A stretch of DNA of 8,701 nt. It comes from Bacillota bacterium (GTDB lineage Bacteria; Bacillota; Clostridia; Christensenellales; CAG-138). Made by a program: the position numbers and the translations under genes. Below, one piece after another: positions 1-5,705 of this stretch. The DNA lies in the NCBI GenBank assembly GCA_023453725.1, contig JAEXTB010000089.1, positions 1 through 8,701 on the forward strand, written 5' to 3'. The notes beneath the pieces were generated by a model. It was not told where the DNA came from. It saw only the letters and a program-made list of their open reading frames with translations, and ran no database searches. How positions within the stretch are numbered: the first letter of the stretch is position 1; each line of letters opens with the position of its first letter.

Positions 1-305
1 GATACGCTGTGCGGGATATCCTTCCGGTGCAGCATCTCATATAGCGCGATGCGCAAAATACAAAGATCAACTTTGGGCATGCGGCCGACAGTCCAGCCGA
101 TCGCATTGCTGCCGATAAGCGCATCGATCTCTTCGGTGCTTGCCTCTATTCCGGCCACAAGGTTGTCCGCAAAGTCGATATCCTCCTGCGGGGGCTCATC
201 CTCTAACCCTGTCTGCTCCAGGATACAGAGATAATTGTTTTCTCCGCCAAGCATTCGGGCAAACATCAGTTTCATTGCGACTTCACGCGCGATTTTTCTG
301 CTCAT
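1..305 (-). CDS. nusB: Transcription antitermination factor NusB (3' part beyond window edge)
   Basis: NusB binds boxA RNA together with NusE (ribosomal protein S10) and supports antitermination of rRNA operons. The visible 101 residues begin MSRKIAREVAMKLMFARM and cover the N-terminal helix, a D-F-A-D-N-L-V-A-G-I segment (about residues 45-55), the conserved ID-x-LI motif (near 61-65), the W-x-x-x-R-M element (about 71-76) and LRIALYEML followed by DIP near the edge. These are all typical of NusB (usual length 130-150), so the last third lies outside the window. The ATG at 303-305 has GGGGAGGT upstream, but about 11 bases away, which is long. No better in-frame start exists. It is the last visible gene of the asp23-amaP-DUF2273-nusB unit, 31 bases after the DUF2273 stop. 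This is the usual neighbourhood of nusB in Clostridia. The call is sure; the gene is incomplete only because of the window edge. Confidence 0.93.
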   Translation of the reverse strand, partial: MSRKIAREVAMKLMFARMLGGENNYLCILEQTGLEDEPPQEDIDFADNLVAGIEASTEEIDALIGSNAIGWTVGRMPKVDLCILRIALYEMLHRKDIPHSV

Positions 306-336
306 ACGCAGGCATAACCTCCCCGGTTCTCGCTAT

Positions 337-567
337 TTATCTCCTGGGCAAAATGCGATCCAGAAAGGTTTTTACCATTTCCCATCCGCCTTTGTCCATC
401 AGGCTCCCAACTACAAAGCACACACCAACCACGACAATCAGCAGCAGTGTACGCCAGAAGTTGATTGTCAGAATCAAAATCCCGATCAAAAGTCCCAGCG
501 CTACAAGCCCTATTGTCCATCTGTGTTCGGTATAGAACACGAGCAATCTTTCTTTCCAACCAGGCAT
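337..567 (-). CDS. DUF2273 small membrane protein
   Basis: This is a 76-residue protein with two close hydrophobic segments (about residues 18-35 and 38-56), a short charged N-terminus (MPGWKERLL) and a short basic C-terminal tail ending in RR. The size and layout match the DUF2273 family. Such proteins are commonly encoded beside amaP and asp23 in Gram-positive bacteria and are thought to belong to the same membrane-associated envelope-stress complex; the molecular role is unknown. The ATG at 567 is preferred over the GTG at 576 because GAGGTG lies about 6-7 bases upstream of the ATG. The gene starts 24 bases after the amaP stop and ends 31 bases before nusB, so it is surely co-transcribed. 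The family call rests on position plus topology more than on unique residues. Confidence 0.82.
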   Translation of the reverse strand: MPGWKERLLVFYTEHRWTIGLVALGLLIGILILTINFWRTLLLIVVVGVCFVVGSLMDKGGWEMVKTFLDRILPRR

Positions 568-591
568 GCTGCCCACCTCATTCCACCCGCG

Positions 592-1155
592 CTATTCCAC
601 GCGGCTCTTGGGATTGCTGGAGGTATCTTCAACCAGTATGCCAATTTCACGCACATTGATGCCGGAGTTCTTTTCAACGTACTCCTTCAATGTCTTTTGC
701 AGCTCCGCCGAAAGCGTGGGAATATCCGTATCCGGCATCAGTGCCAGACGGACGCTCAGTGTCACGCCGCCTTCGCGCACGGTACGTACGCAGCTTACCA
801 CGTTGCGGATACGGTTGTTGGCGCGGCAGTGCTTTTGCACCATGCTGTCGATTGCAGATAGCGTAATGAACGTTGCGCCAAGCTCCGTAGCTTGTACAAG
901 CGTGGAGGTCGGCTGTATCTCTTTTTTGCTGCCGCTTCCTGCAAACATCAGCCGGACGGTGATGATAAACAGCACCAGGCCGGAGGTTGCAAGTATGATC
1001 GCATTGTTGGTGCCGATATACAGAACGTCCAAGAACGCCTTGATGTTTTCCGCCGGTATAATGCGCGCCGCAAGCGCAACGAGCACCAGTGAAAGAACAA
1101 GCGTTACAATCAGAAGCAGCGCCAAAAGGATTCGATCAAAGAGCTTTGTCTTCAT
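592..1155 (-). CDS. amaP: AmaP, Asp23 membrane-anchoring protein
   Basis: This 187-residue protein has two transmembrane segments (about residues 8-31 and 52-70) joined by a short loop. They are followed by a soluble Asp23-like domain (about 94-177) containing LSAIDSMVQKH, a VREGG turn, V-T-L-S-V-R-L-A-L-M-P-D and a final G-I-L-V-E-D strand. AmaP tethers the Asp23 envelope-stress protein to the cytoplasmic membrane in staphylococci; by homology the cytoplasmic domain here would contact the Asp23 protein encoded just upstream. The ATG at 1153-1155 has CAGGAGA seven bases upstream. The 143-base gap to the asp23 stop is much larger than other gaps in this unit and holds a large inverted repeat, so expression of amaP may differ from that of asp23. 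The stop lies 24 bases before the DUF2273 start. Confidence 0.88.
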   Translation of the reverse strand: MKTKLFDRILLALLLIVTLVLSLVLVALAARIIPAENIKAFLDVLYIGTNNAIILATSGLVLFIITVRLMFAGSGSKKEIQPTSTLVQATELGATFITLSAIDSMVQKHCRANNRIRNVVSCVRTVREGGVTLSVRLALMPDTDIPTLSAELQKTLKEYVEKNSGINVREIGILVEDTSSNPKSRVE

Positions 1156-1202
1156 TTGTACATCTCCTGCTTATGAGCTGTTGCCATCCAGTTCAGGTTA
1201 TA

Positions 1203-1265
1203 CGGGGCTGTCCAGAAACGCATTTCCAAGTTCCTTTGCATTGTATGCGTTTTTGGACAGCCCCG
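1203..1265. repeat. 63-bp near-perfect inverted repeat (palindromic element) between asp23 and amaP
   Basis: The arms are 1203-1222 and 1246-1265, 20 bases each with one internal mismatch, separated by a 23-base loop. The arms start CGGGGCTGTCC and end GGACAGCCCCG. If transcribed on the plus strand the mismatch becomes a G-U pair; on the operon strand it is an A/C mismatch. No T-tract follows on either strand, so it is not a typical intrinsic terminator. GGGGCTGTCC-type ends resemble terminal inverted repeats of some insertion sequences and their miniature derivatives (family knowledge, not verified here). I see no target-site duplication. It could be a miniature mobile element, an extragenic palindromic repeat, or an RNA processing/stability hairpin that separates asp23 from amaP. 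Confidence 0.75.
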
Positions 1266-1298
1266 GGCCGCATCGTGTATTGGAAAAGGCGACAATCA

Positions 1299-1748
1299 CT
1301 ATTTGACGCGGGGCGGATCTATCGGCTTGGGTTCCGGTTTTTCCTTCTTGGGCTTTTCTTCACGCACAACTTCTTCAGTTTCAAAGCTGACCGCCTGCAC
1401 ATAGACGTTCGCTTCCACCACACGAAGGCCCGTCATGGTTTCCACCGCGCCCTGAATTGCCTGCTGGATCTGTGCGCATACATCCTGAATACGAAAACCG
1501 TATTTAATAATAACGCTTACATCAATGGCCGTTTCTTCCGTGCCTACTTCGACCTTGACGCCCTTTGTAAGATTCTTACGGCCCAGCATTTCGGTAATGC
1601 CTTCCACCATGCCGCCGCTCATGCCCGCAACGCCAGGGACGTCTGCCGTGGCAAGAGCCGCAATTGTCGCGATTACATCCGATGCAAATACGATTTTACC
1701 GCCTTCGCCGCCTTTGATTACGGGAATGATCTCGTTGCTGTTGTCCAT
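1299..1748 (-). CDS. Asp23/Gls24 family envelope stress response protein
   Basis: This 149-residue protein consists of an Asp23/Gls24 domain (about residues 14-122) and a charged Pro/Lys/Glu-rich tail (about 125-149, containing EKPKKEKPEPKP). Recognisable family features are the early G-K-I-V-F-A-S-D-V-I segment, A-D-V-P-G-V-A-G-M (35-43), V-x-V-x-x-E-x-A-I-D-V-x-V-I-I-K-Y-G (65-84) and the closing V-V-E-A-N-V-Y-V-Q-A-V strand. These cytoplasmic proteins associate with the membrane through AmaP and respond to envelope or alkaline stress. The ATG at 1746-1748 is preferred because AGGAGG lies about six bases upstream; the reading frame stays open further upstream, but those starts lack a site. 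It is the first gene of the unit, about 50 bases below a strong sigma-A-type promoter. This corresponds to the yqhY position next to spoIIIA in Bacillus and Clostridia. Confidence 0.9.
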   Translation of the reverse strand: MDNSNEIIPVIKGGEGGKIVFASDVIATIAALATADVPGVAGMSGGMVEGITEMLGRKNLTKGVKVEVGTEETAIDVSVIIKYGFRIQDVCAQIQQAIQGAVETMTGLRVVEANVYVQAVSFETEEVVREEKPKKEKPEPKPIDPPRVK

Positions 1749-1786
1749 AGAGCTCCTCCTCTTCCATTGCATCTCCGGCACCGTTT

Positions 1787-1796
1787 GATGCGCATC
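1787..1796. promoter_or_regulatory. Perfect palindrome GATGCGCATC in the asp23 leader
   Basis: This ten-base perfect palindrome lies 10-20 bases downstream of the asp23 -10 box, so at about +4 to +13 of the predicted transcript. Its core ATGCGCAT occurs only one other time that I could find in the window, in the spoIIIA promoter (6696-6703). It may be an operator or a small RNA hairpin. The function is inferred only from position and recurrence. Confidence 0.35.
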
Positions 1797-1806
1797 CGGT
1801 CTTTCT

Positions 1807-1834
1807 ATTATAACAGATGCAATTGTTAATGCAA
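1807..1834 (-). promoter_or_regulatory. Sigma-A-type extended -10 promoter for asp23-amaP-DUF2273-nusB
   Basis: On the minus strand there is a perfect TATAAT (1807-1812) preceded by TGT, giving the extended -10 motif TGnTATAAT. A weak -35 (TTGCAT, 1829-1834) lies 16 bases upstream. The predicted start is near 1800, leaving a leader of about 50 bases before the asp23 ATG. This makes the stress/nusB unit independent of the sporulation operon upstream, which fits its expected vegetative role. Confidence 0.68.
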
Positions 1835-1870
1835 ACAAGGGGTTGATAAAAATGGCGCAGATGCCGTGTC

Positions 1871-1894
1871 CTTCCGCATTTTAGCCTGCGGAAG
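1871..1894 (-). terminator. Hairpin at the end of spoIIIAH, possible weak terminator
   Basis: Perfect 8-base arms CTTCCGCA (1871-1878) and TGCGGAAG (1887-1894) enclose an 8-base loop that contains the spoIIIAH stop codon. There is no U-run directly after the stem on the minus strand; an ATTTTT lies only about 20 bases further on. It may protect the 3' end or reduce read-through into asp23 rather than terminate cleanly. Confidence 0.4.
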
Positions 1895-2393
1895 GATGTA
1901 TTTTGACATTTTCCGCATCCATTCCTGTTTCACTGTAAACGATATCAAGAATTTGCGCAGCCTGCTTTGCGTCGATTTCCTCCGCTTTGATTACAACATT
2001 GACTGAATCGTCGCTTACCAGCACCGCAACGTCATCAAAGCCTTTTGCTTTAATCAGGCTTTCAATGGCAAATTCCTTCTCCATACCCTCAACGATCGCA
2101 AGCTTTTGCTGCTGCGCATCGGACAATGTCTCAGCATCCGTATCATCATTCGTAATGATGGTTTCGAGGTAATCCAGTTCCTGACCGCGATGGCTTTCCC
2201 GTGTCGTCCGGAATACCTCGTAGTAATCCTCCGTATCCAGATCCTTGCCTGCAGTCTGCGTCTCATCCGCTGCGCCCGGCGCGTTCACTTTTTGCGTTCC
2301 ATCTGCCGCGGCGCTGTTCATCCTGATGTTTACGAATACCGCCACCACAAGAAGAACCACCAAGCCGATGAGTACCCCATATTTCTTTTTCAT
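1881..2393 (-). CDS. spoIIIAH: Stage III sporulation protein AH
   Basis: SpoIIIAH is a mother-cell membrane protein whose extracellular domain pairs with forespore SpoIIQ in the intermembrane space, forming a ring of the SpoIIIA-Q channel. The 170 residues comprise a basic start (MKKKYG), one transmembrane segment (about 6-24), an acidic/Thr-rich linker (25-75) and a C-terminal ring-building-motif domain (about 95-168). In that domain DDVAVLVSDDSVNVVIKAEE forms the beta pair and Q-A-A-Q-I-L-D-I-V-Y-S-E-T-G lies in the second helix, followed by V-K-I-H-P. It is shorter than the B. subtilis protein (about 218), mostly in the linker. The ATG at 2391-2393 has AAGGGG seven bases upstream; an upstream in-frame start (2411) lacks a good site. 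It lies 21 bases after the spoIIIAG stop and is the last gene of the operon. Confidence 0.94.
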   Translation of the reverse strand: MKKKYGVLIGLVVLLVVAVFVNIRMNSAAADGTQKVNAPGAADETQTAGKDLDTEDYYEVFRTTRESHRGQELDYLETIITNDDTDAETLSDAQQQKLAIVEGMEKEFAIESLIKAKGFDDVAVLVSDDSVNVVIKAEEIDAKQAAQILDIVYSETGMDAENVKIHPSAG

Positions 2394-2414
2394 AACGCTT
2401 CCCCTTTCCACTGC

Positions 2415-3047
2415 TTATTCTTTGTCAGACTGTTCGTTTGAAGCCGCAGCGCTGCCGCCGAGCGCAAACACCTCTATATTTGCCGCAGGCACATTGAGTA
2501 CGGTCTGCACAGCGCGCTGTAAATCCATACGCACCGAAATGTTGTCAGCACCTTCCGCTACAACAATCACGCCGCGTACTGCCGGCTGCTTTTCCGTAAT
2601 GACAATCGGTTCAGAACCTCCGTTCCCTGAAACGGTGGCGGGCTTTTTTGATTCCGTCTGCTGCTCCGTCTTGCTCTCCTTATCGTTTTCCACGGTTTCA
2701 GAGCGGTTGGTATTTGTATCCGTATTCATGGCCGTCACGATTTCAGGCCCCGTTTCATAGGTAATCATGACCTCAACGCGTCCTGCGCCCCGAATACTCG
2801 ACAACACTGCCTCCAACCGATCTTCCACCTCAAGTTCGGTCTGGGACGAATATTGTGTGTTCGCAGCCGAATCAGACGGCGATGGTTTATTTTCATTCTT
2901 GGGAATGAGTGTGGACACATACAACAGCACGATTAACAGCGCAAGGCCGATATACACGGCCATCTCCAGTTTCTTATCCGTTTTGAGCCTGGCCGCGATG
3001 CGCGCCATTATGCCATTCTCCGCTTTCGGCTTTCTCTTGTTATCCAA
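2415..3047 (-). CDS. spoIIIAG: Stage III sporulation protein AG (TTG start)
   Basis: SpoIIIAG forms the large secretin-like ring of the SpoIIIA-Q channel in the mother-cell outer space. The 210 residues have a short basic cytoplasmic end, one transmembrane segment (about 27-48) and an extracellular domain. That domain has helix EVEDRLEAVLSSI (73-85), strand VEVMITYETG (91-100), a long polar insertion (about 108-150, rich in Asn, Thr, Glu and Lys), strand R-G-V-I-V-V-A-E-G-A (158-167), helix DLQRAVQTVL (175-184) and strand IEVFAL (191-196). The insertion corresponds to the beta-triangle region of the family. The start is TTG at 3045-3047 with a perfect AAGGAGG (3056-3062) eight bases upstream. 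The next ATG (residue 14) has no comparable site and would remove part of the basic N-terminus. It lies 49 bases after spoIIIAF and 21 bases before spoIIIAH. Confidence 0.94.
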   Translation of the reverse strand: MDNKRKPKAENGIMARIAARLKTDKKLEMAVYIGLALLIVLLYVSTLIPKNENKPSPSDSAANTQYSSQTELEVEDRLEAVLSSIRGAGRVEVMITYETGPEIVTAMNTDTNTNRSETVENDKESKTEQQTESKKPATVSGNGGSEPIVITEKQPAVRGVIVVAEGADNISVRMDLQRAVQTVLNVPAANIEVFALGGSAAASNEQSDKE

Positions 3048-3055
3048 TCCTGTCT

Positions 3056-3062
3056 CCTCCTT
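3056..3062 (-). promoter_or_regulatory. Ribosome binding site that fixes the TTG start of spoIIIAG
   Basis: The minus strand reads AAGGAGG, a full complement to the 16S 3' end, eight bases before TTG (3045-3047). It decides the start at a non-ATG codon. Confidence 0.85.
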
Positions 3063-3096
3063 TTCCTGGCAGATCCGTAAGCGCCCTTACACCGTG

Positions 3097-3387
3097 TTAT
3101 TCCACTTGCTCAAGACTTTGCTCGTAGTACTTGCGCAAAAGCTCTTCATACGTCGTCCCCGGATCTGTTGTGCTTTTGGGTGCTTCTTCGCTTTGGAACA
3201 GCCGCAATGAAGGTGCCGACGTCACGAGCCGCGCAATCGGGGCCGCAATGGAAAGTAAAAATACAAGCCCCACCGCAAACATAACAGTCTTTTTCAGCTT
3301 CCCCTGGGGGATGAGCACCTCTAGCAATGTCGTAACCACCGCGACCCCCGCAATGAGCAGGGTGATCTGATAGAGGGAAGTCTGCAT
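3097..3387 (-). CDS. spoIIIAF: Stage III sporulation protein AF, short form
   Basis: SpoIIIAF is a membrane component of the SpoIIIA-Q channel. The 96 residues contain two transmembrane segments (about 7-26 and 33-53) with the family-typical LLEVLIP and K-K-T-V-M-F-A-V-G-L-V-F-L-L-S-I-A-A-P-I region. A short polar stretch and a helix (YEELLRKYYEQSLEQVE, 80-96) follow, and the protein then ends. The B. subtilis protein is about 206 residues and carries a C-terminal ring-building-motif domain after an equivalent helix; that domain is absent here. Only 49 bases separate the stop from spoIIIAG, so there is no room for a frameshifted remnant. The ATG at 3385-3387 has TAGGAGA upstream, overlapping the spoIIIAE stop (TAG at 3398-3400). 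The identity rests on topology, operon position and the TM2 motif. Confidence 0.88.
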   Translation of the reverse strand: MQTSLYQITLLIAGVAVVTTLLEVLIPQGKLKKTVMFAVGLVFLLSIAAPIARLVTSAPSLRLFQSEEAPKSTTDPGTTYEELLRKYYEQSLEQVE

Positions 3388-3397
3388 GATGTTTCTC

Positions 3398-4567
3398 CTA
3401 ACCGATTGCGGCATTGCCCGCGCCCATAATCAGCCCTACCGTAATCATGAACATAATGCTTAACGAAGCTGCCGCGGCAAACAAATATGTGAGGATATCC
3501 CCAATCGAAGCGAGCATTTTCGGAATGCGCGGGTCCGCAATAGGTTCACACACCGCTGCGGCCAGCCGGAACGAAAGCATGCCTACTACAATGCGTAAAA
3601 GCGGCACAAGCACAATGCCAAACGCGATCAGTATGGCAGTAACCCCTACTGCGTTCTTGACAAGCACTGCGCAGCCGAGCACCGTGTCTACCGTACCGGA
3701 GACCATACCCCCTACAATAGGGACCATTTTATCTAAAGCGAACTTTGCGGTGCGGATCGATACCCCGTCAAAGGAGGCCGCCGTCAACCCCTGCAGGGAG
3801 GTAACGCCAAAATACAACGTGGAAATCAGCCCAATCAGCCATTTTGCCACAGTCTTGCTCAGGTTGAACAATTGCCCAAGCTGGACTTTGCCTGTCATAT
3901 TGTTGAGCATACCCAGTACCCCGCCCGTAAGGACGACCGGGAGCACCACATTTTGAAGGGCTATGGAGACACCGCTGCATAGCATCGTCATGGCCGGCTG
4001 GAAGATACCCGCGGACGCAATTCCGCCCGCTGCGGTAAGCAATGTCAACAGCGCCGGAAACGCGAGCTCCACAAACGTTGACGTACGCTCTATCGTATCG
4101 CGCGCAACATCCGCGAGGGAAAGAAACGATACCATTGCAATGCCAATCGCGAAGCACTGGCATACAAACGCTGCAACCTCGCTCACCCCGCTCATACCTG
4201 CTTCGGTCATTGCCCGCAAAAATCCGCTTAGCACCGCGATGGCAAGCAGGCTGATGATCATGGGCAATATGTCCGGAAGCGCGGCCTTTGCGAGGTTTGC
4301 CAACGTATCCTGCACTGTTGCGCCCAAGTATCCGGTTTCCCCCAGCGCGTAGCCGCTAATCAACGTATATAGGTCTTTGCCACCCCAGAGCGCTTTTACA
4401 TCCTCTGGCAACGCGGAATAGGTTTCATTCCAGCTGCCGATATCCGCCCCGTTGATTGCGCTTTCTACGCCATCGACGATTTCCTGCGTTGGCTGTGCCA
4501 AAGCCTGAATGGGTAAAAGCAGCAGCGCCAATACGGTAAAAGCCAATATCACTCCGCGCTTTTTCAT
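3398..4567 (-). CDS. spoIIIAE: Stage III sporulation protein AE
   Basis: This polytopic membrane protein of the mother-cell SpoIIIA complex is essential for forespore gene activity after engulfment. Its 389 residues match the usual length (about 400). It has a cleavable-looking signal peptide (MKKRGVILAF then a Leu-rich core, ending ALA at 22-24) and a soluble N-terminal segment with W-N-E-T-Y and L-W-G-G-K-D-L (about 46-66). About seven or eight hydrophobic segments follow from residue 95 to the end. Conserved SpoIIIAE patches visible are FVELAFPALLTLLTAAGG (165-182), L-N-N-M-T-G-K-V-Q-L-G-Q-L (221-233), the FDG...KFALDKMVPIVGGMVS region (266-290) and CEPIADPRI (340-348). The ATG overlaps the spoIIIAD stop as ATGA, indicating translational coupling; only a weak GGCAGG precedes it. 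Confidence 0.95.
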   Translation of the reverse strand: MKKRGVILAFTVLALLLLPIQALAQPTQEIVDGVESAINGADIGSWNETYSALPEDVKALWGGKDLYTLISGYALGETGYLGATVQDTLANLAKAALPDILPMIISLLAIAVLSGFLRAMTEAGMSGVSEVAAFVCQCFAIGIAMVSFLSLADVARDTIERTSTFVELAFPALLTLLTAAGGIASAGIFQPAMTMLCSGVSIALQNVVLPVVLTGGVLGMLNNMTGKVQLGQLFNLSKTVAKWLIGLISTLYFGVTSLQGLTAASFDGVSIRTAKFALDKMVPIVGGMVSGTVDTVLGCAVLVKNAVGVTAILIAFGIVLVPLLRIVVGMLSFRLAAAVCEPIADPRIPKMLASIGDILTYLFAAAASLSIMFMITVGLIMGAGNAAIG

Positions 4568-4962
4568 GTGACGCCTGCCGGAATCAAAGAGGCCACCATA
4601 TCCAGCAGCGAGAGTGCCGCCGGGAGTGCCGCTGCAAGTATCATGATGCGCCCGCCCAGCTCCACTTTGGAGGCGAGCGCCGATTCTCCCGCGTCTTTGC
4701 AGATTTCCCCCGCGAATTGCGCGATATAGGCAATGCCTATGATTTTTATCAGCAGCCCGATGTACGAGGTATCGATACCATAGCGCTCGGATATCGCCAG
4801 TATGCTTTCGAGTATTCCGCTTGTCTGCAGCACGATATAAATAAGCAGCATCAGCCCCGATACGATGCCGATCTGCATCGCCATTTCCGGCCGGTGCGCA
4901 CGTATCAATACAACGACGGATGCCGCAATCAACGCGAATATGGCGATTTTAAAAATTGCCAT
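4564..4962 (-). CDS. spoIIIAD: Stage III sporulation protein AD
   Basis: This small polytopic mother-cell membrane protein of the SpoIIIA complex has 132 residues, as expected for the family. There are four hydrophobic segments (about 3-21, 31-52, 64-84 and 104-127). The family-typical stretch Y-I-G-L-L-I-K-I-I-G-I-A-Y-I-A-Q-F (67-83) is followed by A-G-E-I-C-K-D-A-G-E-S-A-L-A-S-K-V-E-L-G-G-R (84-105). SpoIIIAC and AD are paralogous and act together. The ATG at 4960-4962 has AAGGAGG seven bases upstream, which overlaps the spoIIIAC stop region (12-base gap). The stop overlaps the spoIIIAE start by four bases. Confidence 0.95.
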   Translation of the reverse strand: MAIFKIAIFALIAASVVVLIRAHRPEMAMQIGIVSGLMLLIYIVLQTSGILESILAISERYGIDTSYIGLLIKIIGIAYIAQFAGEICKDAGESALASKVELGGRIMILAAALPAALSLLDMVASLIPAGVT

Positions 4963-4974
4963 AGGTCACCCTCC

Positions 4975-5172
4975 TTAGTAAAGCTGAAATACCTGCCTCA
5001 CGCTTTCAAACAGGTCCCCGATCATATCCAGCATCATCAACAGGCCAATCACTAAGCCAACGATAGCCGCAATCGTCGCCATTTCGTCTCGTCCGCTCTG
5101 CTTCAACAGCTGCGCGATGACCGCCACCAGTATTCCAACGCCCGCGATTTTGAACAGCACATCGATACTCAT
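4975..5172 (-). CDS. spoIIIAC: Stage III sporulation protein AC
   Basis: A 65-residue membrane protein (B. subtilis SpoIIIAC is about 68) with two hydrophobic segments (about 5-23 and 32-52), separated by LLKQSGRDEMA, the conserved polar turn that also matches the paralogous region of SpoIIIAD. The C-terminal MLDMIGDLFESVRQVFQLY is characteristic. The ATG at 5170-5172 has GGAGAGGGG upstream. A longer reading frame continues upstream but overlaps spoIIIAB in another phase and has no family similarity, so the short form is annotated. It lies 17 bases after spoIIIAB and 12 bases before spoIIIAD. Confidence 0.94.
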   Translation of the reverse strand: MSIDVLFKIAGVGILVAVIAQLLKQSGRDEMATIAAIVGLVIGLLMMLDMIGDLFESVRQVFQLY

Positions 5173-5189
5173 CGTATTCCCCTCTCCTG

Positions 5190-5705
5190 TTACCACAGTA
5201 AAATCGCAACGGCGATCCCGCTTAATATGCCAACGGAACGGTACATGCGCCCTTTGCTTGTGTAAATACGCTCCGCCTCGCGAAGAACTCCATTGAGCCG
5301 CTGTTGTGCAAACGCCGCATTTTTTGCTTGGGTATCCCGGTCGCTTGATCCAAGAGACTGCGCATATTCGTCCAGTATAGAGAGCTCTTCTTCTTTGAGT
5401 GCGGCAAACCCGGCGTCCTCTGCGCGCGCTTGTTCCATTGCGCGCTTCCATGCGGCAGGCACATCTTCGTCCGTCTTCAACGCTCTTGCAAACGCCTCGA
5501 AAAACGCCTCTGTCTCTTCTGTTTTTGCTTTGCGCGCAAGCGCCTTGAGGGGCTGCGCGGTATATTCCATCCACATGGAAAGCCGGTGGAGCGCATCGAC
5601 CATGGCCCGGAGTGTATCTTTTCTAAGGCGCAGCGATGAGGAAGCGCGGATGCCAATGAACGCGCATCCCCCGAATACCGCTATCATTGCGATTGCATGG
5701 AGCAT
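5190..5705 (-). CDS. spoIIIAB: Stage III sporulation protein AB
   Basis: The 171 residues equal the B. subtilis length. There is a transmembrane segment at each end (about 3-21 and 155-171) flanking a mostly helical cytoplasmic domain. That domain contains R-L-S-M-W-M-E-Y-T-A-Q-P-L (41-53), F-A-R-A-L-K (72-77), AWKRAM (85-90), L-D-E-Y-A-Q-S-L-G-S-S-D-R-D-T-Q (111-126) and a C-terminal KGRMYRSVGILSG (151-163). This matches the SpoIIIAB fold, related to the type II secretion F-protein family, and the partner of the SpoIIIAA ATPase. The ATG at 5703-5705 lies inside the end of spoIIIAA (22-base overlap) and has a G-rich site (GGGGAGGGGAAGGG) just upstream. A second ATG at 5687 would form an ATGA overlap but would remove part of the first membrane segment. 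The longer form matches the family length. Confidence 0.94.
   Translation of the reverse strand: MLHAIAMIAVFGGCAFIGIRASSSLRLRKDTLRAMVDALHRLSMWMEYTAQPLKALARKAKTEETEAFFEAFARALKTDEDVPAAWKRAMEQARAEDAGFAALKEEELSILDEYAQSLGSSDRDTQAKNAAFAQQRLNGVLREAERIYTSKGRMYRSVGILSGIAVAILLW

Noticed and set aside
1240..1247. Exact sigma-E -10 consensus CATACAAT on the minus strand within the palindromic element
   Set aside because: The region 13-15 bases upstream is the GC-rich stem arm with no A/T -35 element, and the downstream gene amaP is not expected to be sporulation-specific.
235..1829. Long open plus-strand frames antisense to nusB, DUF2273, amaP and asp23
   Set aside because: They lie opposite well-recognised minus-strand genes, lack ribosome sites and show no family-like composition; they arise from the codon bias of the opposite strand.
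3048..3096. Possible frameshift truncating SpoIIIAF
   Set aside because: Only 49 bases lie between the spoIIIAF stop and the spoIIIAG start, including the spoIIIAG ribosome site, so no remnant of the missing domain can be present.
5173..5574. Extended 199-residue form of SpoIIIAC in the same frame
   Set aside because: The extra N-terminal part overlaps spoIIIAB out of phase and has no family similarity; a good ribosome site precedes the ATG at 5172, which gives the normal length.
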